Source of the DNA: Acidimicrobiales bacterium
GTDB lineage: Bacteria; Actinomycetota; Acidimicrobiia; Acidimicrobiales; Poriferisodaliceae
DNA: 6,005 bases
Assembly (NCBI GenBank): GCA_020631315.1
Contig: JAHDHM010000084.1
Span: 5,068-11,072, forward strand
Direction of reading: 5' to 3'
A program made the translations under genes and the position numbers. The notes below the pieces were generated by a model, which saw nothing but the letters and a program-made list of their open reading frames with translations, had not been told where the DNA came from and did no database searches. This document shows positions 1 through 6,005 of the stretch, piece by piece. Numbering within the stretch: position 1 is the first letter of the stretch; each line of letters starts with the position of its first letter.

Positions 1-628
1 CGGCGAGGCCGACGGTGAGCTGGGTGACCGATGCAGCCGTCGTGGCCGCCCGCCGGAGCACACCGAGACGGCGAGCCCGCACGACGAGCACACCGGCGGT
101 CAGCGCCGTGATGAACGTGAACAGGACGAGGTTCTGCGCTGCCGTCAGCGTGAAGTCGCTGTCACTGTCGAACAGGACGTCGTCGCCGCCCACCGTCGTC
201 CGGGTGACGTCGGGTCGGGCCGTGCCGTCCGGTGCAGTTGCCCGGTCGACGGCCTGTTCGATCGTCTGGCGGGTCGAGAATGCCGTCGTGCCGGCGTTCT
301 CGTCGACGATCGAGCCGAACGTGCCGTCGCCGAGCACCACTGCGGCCTCGATGTCGAAGCGTCGGATGGCCTGCCGAGCGGCATCGGCGTCGTCGAACTC
401 GACGGTCGTGACGTCGTCGACGGCCGCGAGCTCGGCGGTCACCGCGGCGACCAGCGCAGCCGATGCACCGTCGGCGACCACGCCGATCTCGACGTCCTGC
501 TGGCCGCCGAAGGTGGAGCCGATCAGGACGATGATGCCGATGGGCAGCGCGACGGCGAAGAACAGCGACGTCGGGTCGCGCCAGTACTGACGCAGGCTCG
601 CCGTGGTGAGTGCAGTGAGGACGTTCAT
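1..628 (-). CDS. ABC-2 type transporter permease, second subunit (partial, C-terminus off the left edge)
   Basis: This is a membrane subunit of an ABC exporter. The frame is open from an ATG at 628 to the window edge, giving the first 209 residues. The N-terminus (MNVLTALTTASLRQYWRDP) is a cytoplasmic amphipathic start followed by a helix at about residues 21-40. An extracytoplasmic domain of about 120 residues follows (about 41-160), then a second helix at about 165-184 starting in the AQNLVLFTF stretch. A basic cytoplasmic segment (RARRLGVLRRA) comes next. This matches the ABC2_membrane_3 layout, in which a soluble domain sits between helices 1 and 2. The start is firm: GGAGGT lies 6 nt upstream, and the ATG overlaps the stop of the upstream permease as ATGA. 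It probably pairs with that permease as a heterodimer served by the ATPase encoded at 1715-2503. The remaining helices, expected to be about four, lie outside the window, so intactness cannot be judged. The substrate is unknown. Confidence 0.88.
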   Translation of the reverse strand, partial: MNVLTALTTASLRQYWRDPTSLFFAVALPIGIIVLIGSTFGGQQDVEIGVVADGASAALVAAVTAELAAVDDVTTVEFDDADAARQAIRRFDIEAAVVLGDGTFGSIVDENAGTTAFSTRQTIEQAVDRATAPDGTARPDVTRTTVGGDDVLFDSDSDFTLTAAQNLVLFTFITALTAGVLVVRARRLGVLRRAATTAASVTQLTVGLA

Positions 629-1722
629 CGCCGGACCTCCGCGTCGGCACGAGTCGATCGCCATGCGCCGAGCAGGCCGAGGCCGAACCCGATGGCGAGC
701 AGCAGCGCAGCCTCGTCGAGGATCGCAGACGGACCGACGAGGTCGGTGTTGAGCTCGACGAAGCCTTCGAGGGACACACCGTTCGGGGACCAGGAGCGCA
801 GGGTTCGCAGCGCAGCTGGTGCGTCGGCGGGCGGCACGAACGAGCCGCCGATCAGGCCGAGCACGAAGGCGGTGATCGCCGTCGACGTGTCGAGCTGGGT
901 GGGCGTGCGGGCGAGGCTGCCGAGCAGCATCGAGATCCCGGCCATGGCGACCACCGTGGCGACGATCATGATCAGCACACCGAGCGGATCGCCCCAGTCG
1001 GCACCACCGACCACGGAGGTGACGAGCCACACGACGGCGAACCCGACGGTCGACACCGCGCCGACGGCGAGGACCTTGCCGCCCACGAGCGAAGCCGGCG
1101 AGGCGCCGCCCGAGCGGAGCCGACCCCAGCGACCTTCGTGCCGGTCCTCCAACACGGAGCGAGCAGCGAGGCCCGCGCTGAACAGCAGCAGCAGGCCGGC
1201 CATCGACGCACCGAAGTAGGCCATCGCCGAGGTCTTCCGTCCGCCGAGTGGAAGCTCCTCGATCACGGGCCCGGCCTCGCCGCTGCGCTGGACGGACGAC
1301 GCAGCACCGTCGGCGACGGCCTGGGCGACCTGGGCCGACAGCGGCCGAGTCGCGTGTCCGATGACCTCCATCGAGCCGTCTGCGGCCACGACGATCGCCG
1401 CGTCCGCGGCGTCGTCCTCCACGGCGGTGACCGCCGCTCCCCGGTCGTCGACGGCGACCGTCACGAGACCACCCTCGTCGATCCCCGTGATGCCATCGGC
1501 CGTGCCGACGGCGACGGGCGTCGAAGCATCTGCGGCGACCACGACCCGGAACGATGCGGTGCTCTCGTCACCGCCGCCGATCAGGGCACCGAACACGAGG
1601 GCCAGCGCGGTCGGACCGACGATGGCGTTCACGAACAGCGACCTCGACCGCAGCCTCCGCAACAGCTCGAAGCGGGCGACGGTGATCAGATGCGAGACGC
1701 CGCCACCAGCCCGGTCAGTCAC
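625..1722 (-). CDS. ABC-2 type transporter permease, first subunit (complete, 365 aa)
   Basis: This is a membrane subunit of an ABC exporter. A short cytoplasmic N-terminus (about residues 11-28, rich in Arg and Leu) precedes helix 1 at about 29-49. An extracytoplasmic, acidic, Ala/Val-rich domain spans about 50-163. Five more hydrophobic helices lie at about 165-187, 217-238, 247-270, 281-298 and 337-354. The segment SFVPPADAPAALRTLRSWSPNG between helices 5 and 6 resembles the conserved re-entrant loop region of ABC-2 permeases. Six helices with a large first loop is the ABC2_membrane_3 (NatB/LnrM-like) layout. The start is a GTG at 1722 that overlaps the ATPase gene by 8 bp. The Shine-Dalgarno sequence there is weak, so translation probably depends on coupling. 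The stop overlaps the next permease gene by 4 bp. Both permeases share the same overall layout but differ in sequence, pointing to a heterodimeric transporter. The substrate cannot be inferred; efflux of a drug, peptide or lipid is the usual role. Confidence 0.9.
   Translation of the reverse strand: MTDRAGGGVSHLITVARFELLRRLRSRSLFVNAIVGPTALALVFGALIGGGDESTASFRVVVAADASTPVAVGTADGITGIDEGGLVTVAVDDRGAAVTAVEDDAADAAIVVAADGSMEVIGHATRPLSAQVAQAVADGAASSVQRSGEAGPVIEELPLGGRKTSAMAYFGASMAGLLLLFSAGLAARSVLEDRHEGRWGRLRSGGASPASLVGGKVLAVGAVSTVGFAVVWLVTSVVGGADWGDPLGVLIMIVATVVAMAGISMLLGSLARTPTQLDTSTAITAFVLGLIGGSFVPPADAPAALRTLRSWSPNGVSLEGFVELNTDLVGPSAILDEAALLLAIGFGLGLLGAWRSTRADAEVRR
635..640 (-). promoter_or_regulatory. 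Shine-Dalgarno site of the second permease gene
   Basis: On the minus strand GGAGGT lies 6 nt before the ATG at 628. It sits inside the last codons of the preceding permease gene. With the ATGA stop/start overlap it fixes the start codon and suggests direct ribosome loading as well as coupling. Confidence 0.8.
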
Positions 1723-2503
1723 GGAGCGCTCGCCCGGTCAGCTCGAGGAACACAGCCTCGAGGTCACGGCGACCGTCCGCCGATGCGTCGCCCGTCGGTG
1801 CGCCGAGCACCTCGGCGGTGACCCCGTCGATCGTGCCATCGGCGAGCGAGCGTCCTGCGTCGACGATCACGACCCGGTCGCAGAGGCGCTCGGCCTCCTC
1901 CATGTAGTGCGTCGTGTAGAGCACCGACATGCCGTCCGTGCCGAGCCGGTCGACGGCATCGAGGATCTGGTTGCGACTCTGGGGATCGACGCCGACGGTC
2001 GGCTCGTCGAGGATCAGCAGGTCGGGCTGGTGCAGCAGCCCGACCGCGATGTTGCAGCGGCGCTGCATACCGCCCGAGAACTCCGCGACCCGGTCGTCGG
2101 CACGATCGGCCAGACCGACGATGTCGAGCACCACACCGATCCGCTCCTTGAGCTCGCGGCGGCCCATGTTCTGGAGCCGACCGAAGAACTGCAGGTTCTC
2201 CCGAGCCGTGAGGTCCTGGTAGAGCGCGATCTCCTGCGGGACGAGTCCGACCTTGCGTCGCGTCGCCGCATCGGACCCTGCGGGCCGGCCGGCGAGCTCG
2301 ATCGACCCGGCGTCGGGTTCGAGCACGCCGGCGATCATCGAGATCGTGGTCGTCTTGCCCGAGCCGTTCGGCCCGAGCAGGCCGACGGTCTCCCCCGGTG
2401 CGATCTCGAACGACAGATGGTCCACCGCAGTGCGTTCGCCGAAGCGGCGCACCACGTCACGGACCGACAACATCGGCGGAGGCGAAGCAGCAGTACTCGT
2501 CAC
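1715..2503 (-). CDS. ABC transporter ATP-binding protein, DrrA/CcmA-type exporter ATPase
   Basis: This is the ATP-hydrolysing subunit that powers the two permeases encoded downstream. Numbered from the GTG start at 2503 (262 residues), all nucleotide-binding motifs are present. Walker A is GPNGSGKT at 44-51, the Q-loop glutamine is at 90 and the signature is FSGGM at 142-146 (a variant of LSGGQ). Walker B is LLILDEP at 162-168 with the catalytic glutamate, the D-loop is GVDP at 171-174 and the H-loop histidine is at 199. The C-terminus (DLEAVFLELTGR) is typical of ATPases serving ABC-2 permeases. Three starts are possible: ATG 2539, GTG 2503 and ATG 2473. I prefer 2503 because a TANNNT hexamer lies 6 nt upstream, which suits leaderless initiation. 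The domain itself begins at the 2473 ATG (MLSVRDVVRRFGERTAV), so that start is a real alternative. None of the three has a clear Shine-Dalgarno sequence. It is the first gene of the operon. Confidence 0.93.
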   Translation of the reverse strand: MTSTAASPPPMLSVRDVVRRFGERTAVDHLSFEIAPGETVGLLGPNGSGKTTTISMIAGVLEPDAGSIELAGRPAGSDAATRRKVGLVPQEIALYQDLTARENLQFFGRLQNMGRRELKERIGVVLDIVGLADRADDRVAEFSGGMQRRCNIAVGLLHQPDLLILDEPTVGVDPQSRNQILDAVDRLGTDGMSVLYTTHYMEEAERLCDRVVIVDAGRSLADGTIDGVTAEVLGAPTGDASADGRRDLEAVFLELTGRALRD

Positions 2504-2538
2504 GCCGAGAACGTACGGCGAACGCCACGTCGGGCACA
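2504..2538 (-). promoter_or_regulatory. Putative promoter of the exporter operon (leaderless type)
   Basis: On the minus strand TACGTT (2515-2510) fits the actinobacterial -10 pattern TANNNT. It ends 6 nt before the GTG at 2503, so transcription could begin at the start codon itself. A 17-nt spacer upstream, TGTGCC (2538-2533) is a poor -35 match. This is inference from spacing and one hexamer. The absence of a Shine-Dalgarno sequence supports it indirectly. Confidence 0.35.
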
Positions 2539-2653
2539 TCGTCGAAACGGACGAACCGGGTCGCCCCGACGTCCGACGAATGGCGGATGCACGCCGTCCG
2601 GAGGTCGGTCGTGATTGCTCCGAGCTGTTCCAGCCACGATGATGGACGGACCT

Positions 2654-2660
2654 GGAGGTG
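2654..2660 (+). promoter_or_regulatory. Shine-Dalgarno site of the secreted repeat-protein gene
   Basis: GGAGGTG ends 4 nt before the ATG at 2665, and its GGAGG core ends 6 nt before it. This decides the start of the long reading frame, which stays open without a stop back to at least 2398 but there overlaps the divergent ATPase gene. No convincing -10/-35 pair was found for this gene in 2504-2653. Confidence 0.82.
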
Positions 2661-2664
2661 GATC

Positions 2665-5600
2665 ATGCAGGTGAACGACGCGACGTCAGCAGCGAGCGAC
2701 ACGCTCGGCGGGCAGCGACGGCGATCCCGAGGCCGGTGGTTCGGCATCGTCGTGGCGACCTGTCTGGTGGCGGCGCTCACGACATCTGTGGCGGACGCCA
2801 GCCCGACCTTCGACAACCTGATCCCAGACAGGGTCCTTGCAGCGGAGACCGCTCCCGACGGCAGCCTTGCGGTGTTGTCGGTGTCCCCTTCGGACGCCGG
2901 TGGCCGCCTGTACCTCACGACCGTCAGCACGGAGCTCGAGGTCCTGCGCCGATCCGGCGCCGTGACCGGTCAGTCGTCCGAAGCGCTCGGGGCCGACCTC
3001 GCCTTCGACACCGCGAGCAGCAGTTGGCTGGTGCTCACGTCCTCGCCGTGGTCCTTCAGCCCGCCGATGCTGCATTCGGTGCGCGACGGGGTCTGGCAGT
3101 CGACCGTCCTGCCCGATGACGGTGCCGGCGAGGACCGGATCGCCCGGTTCAGCCATCATGTCGACCCCTCACATCTGGTCGTGTCGCAGAGCCGCCAGGT
3201 GTGGGTCGGCGAGAACCAGTTGGAACAGGAACAGGACCACTGGTTCCTCGAGCTCGCCGGCACCGATGTCGTCGGCACACCTCGGATCGGGCTGCTCGGT
3301 GACGGCACCGCTGACCCGATGAGATTCACGGCGTCGACTCGGCTCGACGACGGTCAGCACCTGGCACTTGTCAGCTCGTGGTACGGCCAGTCGGAGATCC
3401 GTCGGTACGACGCCGCCTTCACGCGGTACGAACTGGTCGGGCTGGGCTACTTCGACGAGAGAGCGACGTTGCGCAGCACCGCGGACGGCCACGTTGTCGT
3501 GTCCGAGAACGGCATCGCCGAACTCGACGAGAACGGCTCCGTTCGACGCAACCTCTTCGCGGTGCCCCATTCGAGCTGGCGGCCGGTCCTCGGCGACCTC
3601 CCTCGCGTCGCCGAGGCGACCTTCAGCACCCTGCCCTGGGCATCGGTGAGCAACCCTCTCGATCCCGACGACCCCGCACGCGACTTTGCTCTCTCCGTCG
3701 CCGCCGATCAAGTCCCGTACGCCGAACTCGCAGCGGCTGCCATGGTCGGCGACGACCTGGTGCTGGTTGCGAACGATGCGACGCTGTTCGTTGCTTCACC
3801 GATGCCTCGGACGACGGCGACGGTCCCGGCCACCGATCCGGTCCCGTCGATCGTGCCGACCCTCAACAGGCCGACGTGGACCACCGGATCGACGGCACGG
3901 ATGGAGCTCGGCAACTACGCGTGGTCACGGCGCTATGGCGACGATGTGATCCACATCGAGCAGGCACCGACGCTCGCACTGCGCGCCGACTGCACATTCG
4001 AACCCGGTGGTTACGTGCGGACGAGCGCTGACGGTGACGTGCTGCAGCCCTTCTTCGGCGCCTCCGGTGCCGCTGGCGACATCCACGCAGTCGGTTCGTG
4101 GAACTCTCTCGGGGTGTTGTCCACATCGACAGCCAGCATTCCAGCACGCTTCACCAGAGAGGGTCCGCAGATCGCCGCATCGACCGATCCCCTCCGGCCC
4201 ACCGTGGCGTCGGCCTGGGCCACGGGCGGCGACGTACGGGTGGACATCCATCATCAGGACGGATCGTTCGTCGGGACTGCGGCCATCCTGTTGGACGACG
4301 CCGACTACTGGGAAACTGCTCCGGTCCTCACGATCGACCAGGCCCGCCACCGCTACGTCGTCGCGGCAGCCGGAGTGGTCGGCTTCGTCGACGGCTCGAC
4401 CGGCGAGCTGATCGCCACTGTCGATCTCAGCAGTGAGGCGCCGATCAACGAGCCCGCAGTCGCCATCGCCGTCGACCCTGTCTCAGGCATCGCAGCCGTG
4501 GTGTCACCGACCGAGATCGTGTTGGTGTCGGTGGACGGTGTCGAATCGCGTTCGGCACGGCAGTACGACTGGCAACGGGGGAACGTGGTCGCCGACCCGG
4601 ACAACGGCCGTTTCCTCCTGCTCACGAACACCGGGGCGTCGTCGACGTTGTTCGACGTCCCGGTGGACGGTTCTCCCGGCAGCGAGCTGCTCCGCGCCGA
4701 CGTCGACCCGTTCGACGCTGCCGAATGGTCCACGTTGCTCTACGACGCATCGACGCAGCAGGGTGTCATCGCAACACCGGGATCGACGCTCACACTCACG
4801 CCGTTCGGCGGCGGCAGCCCGAGCTGTGACACGACGCTGCCCGACAGCGGCTTCACGACTCGCGTCATGACACCGCTGCCGACCAGCACCGGCTCGTTCG
4901 TGGACCTGACGCCTCCTCCGACGCCAACGGGAGACGGCTACTGGCTCCTGTCCAGCTCAGGGCAGGTCGTGGCGTTCGGAGGCGCAGCCGATCTCGGCGG
5001 GTTCGACACCGCGTACGGCGAGTACTTCATCGACCTCGCCTCCACACCCGATGGGACCGGCTTGTGGGGACTCACGGGGTCTGGCCGGGTCTACACCGTG
5101 GGCGCTGCCGACCATCACGGGCACCTCGCTCCGGACCAATGCTGCGCGATCGCCATCTCCGCAACGCCAAGCGGTGAGGGGTACTGGATCTTCGGCAGCG
5201 ACGGGCAGGTGTGGGCCTACGGCGATGCCACGCACCACGGCGACGCGTCAGGCCTTCCGCTCGTGGGGCTGATCGTCGATGCCGCCGTCACGTCATCCGG
5301 CGACGGCTACATCCTGCTCGGCGAGGACGGCGGGATCTTCACCTTCGGCGACGCCGACTTCCGCGGATCGGTCCCAGGAGTGCTCGGTGGACAGTGGGTG
5401 CCGACGTCGGCGCTCACCCTCACGTCAGACGGCGGCTACTGGATCGTCGGCTACGACGGCGGCGTGTTCTCCTTCGACGCACCGTTCCGGGGTTCGGTCC
5501 CGGGCGTGCTTCCCCCGGGCACACCACTGCGGGGCGCGATCATCGACGTCATCACCTACGGCGACGGCTACGTGATGCTCGGCCAAGACGGCGGCGTGTT

Positions 5601-5688
5601 CACCTTCAGCGACCGCGCGTTCGAGGGCAGCCTCGGCACAGGAGGCTTCTACGACATCGTCGACGCCGAGCCCTACGACCACGGCTGA
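2665..5688 (+). CDS. Secreted propeller-like protein with six C-terminal GYW/DGGVF repeats, function unknown
   Basis: This encodes a 1007-residue exported protein that I cannot assign to a named family. Residues 1-45 form a signal peptide: a basic stretch (RRRSRGR, 18-24), a hydrophobic core at about 25-42, and a likely cut after ADA (45). The basic stretch is not a good Tat motif, so Sec export is likelier. Residues 46-740 are rich in short beta-like strands and DG turns. Between about 553 and 721 I see four blade-like units of the YVTN/NHL style, such as RYVVAAAGVVGFVDGSTGEL and AIAVDPVSGIAAVV. A Pro/Thr-rich linker (about 745-757) leads to six repeats of 40-44 residues (752-1003). The GY or GL positions are 758-759, 799-800, 839-840, 881-882, 924-925 and 968-969. 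Few cysteines are present (33 in the signal peptide, then 443, 721, 826 and 827). No catalytic motif, LPXTG, lipobox or C-terminal membrane helix is visible, so it is probably released or loosely surface-bound. It is divergent from the exporter operon and convergent with the acyl-CoA synthetase gene. A binding or surface role is inference only. Confidence 0.9.
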   Translation: MQVNDATSAASDTLGGQRRRSRGRWFGIVVATCLVAALTTSVADASPTFDNLIPDRVLAAETAPDGSLAVLSVSPSDAGGRLYLTTVSTELEVLRRSGAVTGQSSEALGADLAFDTASSSWLVLTSSPWSFSPPMLHSVRDGVWQSTVLPDDGAGEDRIARFSHHVDPSHLVVSQSRQVWVGENQLEQEQDHWFLELAGTDVVGTPRIGLLGDGTADPMRFTASTRLDDGQHLALVSSWYGQSEIRRYDAAFTRYELVGLGYFDERATLRSTADGHVVVSENGIAELDENGSVRRNLFAVPHSSWRPVLGDLPRVAEATFSTLPWASVSNPLDPDDPARDFALSVAADQVPYAELAAAAMVGDDLVLVANDATLFVASPMPRTTATVPATDPVPSIVPTLNRPTWTTGSTARMELGNYAWSRRYGDDVIHIEQAPTLALRADCTFEPGGYVRTSADGDVLQPFFGASGAAGDIHAVGSWNSLGVLSTSTASIPARFTREGPQIAASTDPLRPTVASAWATGGDVRVDIHHQDGSFVGTAAILLDDADYWETAPVLTIDQARHRYVVAAAGVVGFVDGSTGELIATVDLSSEAPINEPAVAIAVDPVSGIAAVVSPTEIVLVSVDGVESRSARQYDWQRGNVVADPDNGRFLLLTNTGASSTLFDVPVDGSPGSELLRADVDPFDAAEWSTLLYDASTQQGVIATPGSTLTLTPFGGGSPSCDTTLPDSGFTTRVMTPLPTSTGSFVDLTPPPTPTGDGYWLLSSSGQVVAFGGAADLGGFDTAYGEYFIDLASTPDGTGLWGLTGSGRVYTVGAADHHGHLAPDQCCAIAISATPSGEGYWIFGSDGQVWAYGDATHHGDASGLPLVGLIVDAAVTSSGDGYILLGEDGGIFTFGDADFRGSVPGVLGGQWVPTSALTLTSDGGYWIVGYDGGVFSFDAPFRGSVPGVLPPGTPLRGAIIDVITYGDGYVMLGQDGGVFTFSDRAFEGSLGTGGFYDIVDAEPYDHG
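4918..5673 (+). repeat. Six tandem protein repeats of about 42 residues within the secreted protein
   Basis: The consensus is roughly TxxGxGYWxLGxDGGVFTFGDAxFxGS followed by 12-18 variable residues ending in a hydrophobic strand. The GY/GL pairs are spaced 41, 40, 42, 43 and 44 residues apart. Repeats 1-3 are more diverged (for example GLWGLTGSGRVYTVG in repeat 2), while 4-6 share DGG(I/V)F(T/S)F closely. Six such units would be enough for one closed beta-propeller, but the fold is inferred. At the DNA level the copies have drifted, so this is an old duplication and not a recent tandem array. Confidence 0.85.
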
Positions 5689-5709
5689 CGTCGTCGAGCC
5701 GCCCGAGGC

Positions 5710-6005
5710 TCAGCGCAGCAGACGGCGGACGCGCTTGCCGGTCAGGCTGATCGGCAGGTTGTCGTCGATCTCGATGTGCGACGGGGCCTTGTAGCGGGCC
5801 AGGTGGTCGAGGCAGTGCTCGTGCAGGTCATCGACCGAGGTGGTCGAGCCTTCGGCGAGGCGCACGTGGGCGCGGACGCGCTCGCCGGTGCGCTGGTCCG
5901 GTTCACCGATGACCACGGAGCCGGTCACGTCGGGGTGCAACATGAGCACCTCTTCGACCTCGGCGGGGAACACGTTGAAACCCGAAACGATGATCATGTC
6001 CTTGG
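5710..6005 (-). CDS. Acyl-CoA synthetase, FadD-like AMP-binding family (partial, C-terminal domain only)
   Basis: This is the last 97 residues of an adenylate-forming enzyme that activates a fatty acid with ATP and CoA. The frame is open to the right edge and begins in KDMIIVSGFNVFPAEVEEVL. That is the hinge and A8 motif at the start of the mobile C-terminal domain, and it closely resembles the FadD form (DMIxVSGFNVxPxExE, then MxHPxV). The C-terminal A10 motif LPISLTGKRVRR carries the conserved lysine (residue 90 of the visible part) needed for adenylation. The protein ends only seven residues after it, which is compact but normal for the family. The N-terminal AMP-binding domain, where substrate specificity resides, lies outside the window, so chain length and pathway (beta-oxidation or lipid synthesis) cannot be stated. 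Its 3' end faces the secreted-protein gene across 21 bp. Nothing ties it to the exporter. Confidence 0.9.
   Translation of the reverse strand, partial: KDMIIVSGFNVFPAEVEEVLMLHPDVTGSVVIGEPDQRTGERVRAHVRLAEGSTTSVDDLHEHCLDHLARYKAPSHIEIDDNLPISLTGKRVRRLLR

Noticed and set aside
15..590. Open frame of 191 codons on the plus strand
   Set aside because: It is antisense to the partial permease, and its Ser/Thr/Ala/Arg-rich translation has no domain character. The minus-strand frame gives a clear ABC-2 permease.
2528..2570. Inverted repeat CGTCGGG ... CCCGACG in the divergent intergenic region
   Set aside because: Seven-base arms about 28 nt apart are expected by chance in DNA this rich in CG and TCG words. 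No second copy or conserved spacing supports an operator.
1361..2614. Open frame of 417 codons on the plus strand across the ATPase gene
   Set aside because: It overlaps the well-supported ATPase and permease genes on the opposite strand, is rich in Arg/Asp/His, and has no recognisable motif. This is a usual artefact of high-GC DNA with few stops.
2398..2664. In-frame upstream extension of the secreted-protein gene (89 more residues)
   Set aside because: It runs antiparallel over the ATPase start and its translation looks like a random Arg/Ser-rich shadow. The ATG at 2665 has a strong Shine-Dalgarno sequence and begins a proper signal peptide.
2736..2763. Possible lipobox (VATC) or Tat motif in the signal peptide
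   Set aside because: The cysteine at residue 33 sits in the middle of the hydrophobic core and is preceded by Thr. The arginine run lacks the SRRxFLK pattern. A plain Sec signal peptide with an ADA cut site fits better.
5696..5711. Possible bidirectional terminator, stem GAGCC/GGCTC with a 6-nt loop
   Set aside because: The stem is only 5 bp, it overlaps the FadD-like stop codon, and no T-run follows on either strand.

Overview
The window is high-GC DNA with dense coding and GC-rich third codon positions. It looks like an actinobacterial chromosome. The C-terminal repeats of the large secreted protein (GxGYWxxxxDGGVFxFGDAxFxGS type) are, from memory, a style common in Acidimicrobiia and their relatives, so that class is my best guess. 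The window has no rRNA or housekeeping marker to confirm it.

Positions 1-2503, minus strand: a three-gene ABC-2 type exporter operon, read from right to left. It holds an ATPase (2503-1715), a complete six-helix permease (1722-625) and a second permease that runs off the left edge (628-1). The genes overlap by 8 bp and 4 bp, so they are almost certainly co-transcribed and translationally coupled. The layout of one ATPase and two different permeases, each with a large extracytoplasmic loop between helices 1 and 2, fits a drug, lipid or peptide exporter (DrrAB, NatAB or LnrLMN-like). The substrate cannot be read from the sequence.

Positions 2504-2664: a 161-bp divergent intergenic region. The exporter side has a possible -10 hexamer placed for a leaderless transcript starting at a GTG codon. 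The other side has a strong Shine-Dalgarno sequence.

Positions 2665-5688, plus strand: one large gene for a 1007-residue exported protein. It has a signal peptide, about 700 residues of beta-rich, propeller-like sequence with no recognised enzymatic motif, and a C-terminal block of six degenerate repeats of about 42 residues. No membrane or wall anchor is visible, and its function is unknown.

Positions 5710-6005, minus strand: the C-terminal end of a FadD-like acyl-CoA synthetase, convergent with the secreted-protein gene and only 21 bp from it. It enters from the right edge and appears unrelated to the exporter. I saw no tRNA, CRISPR array, insertion sequence or phage signal.
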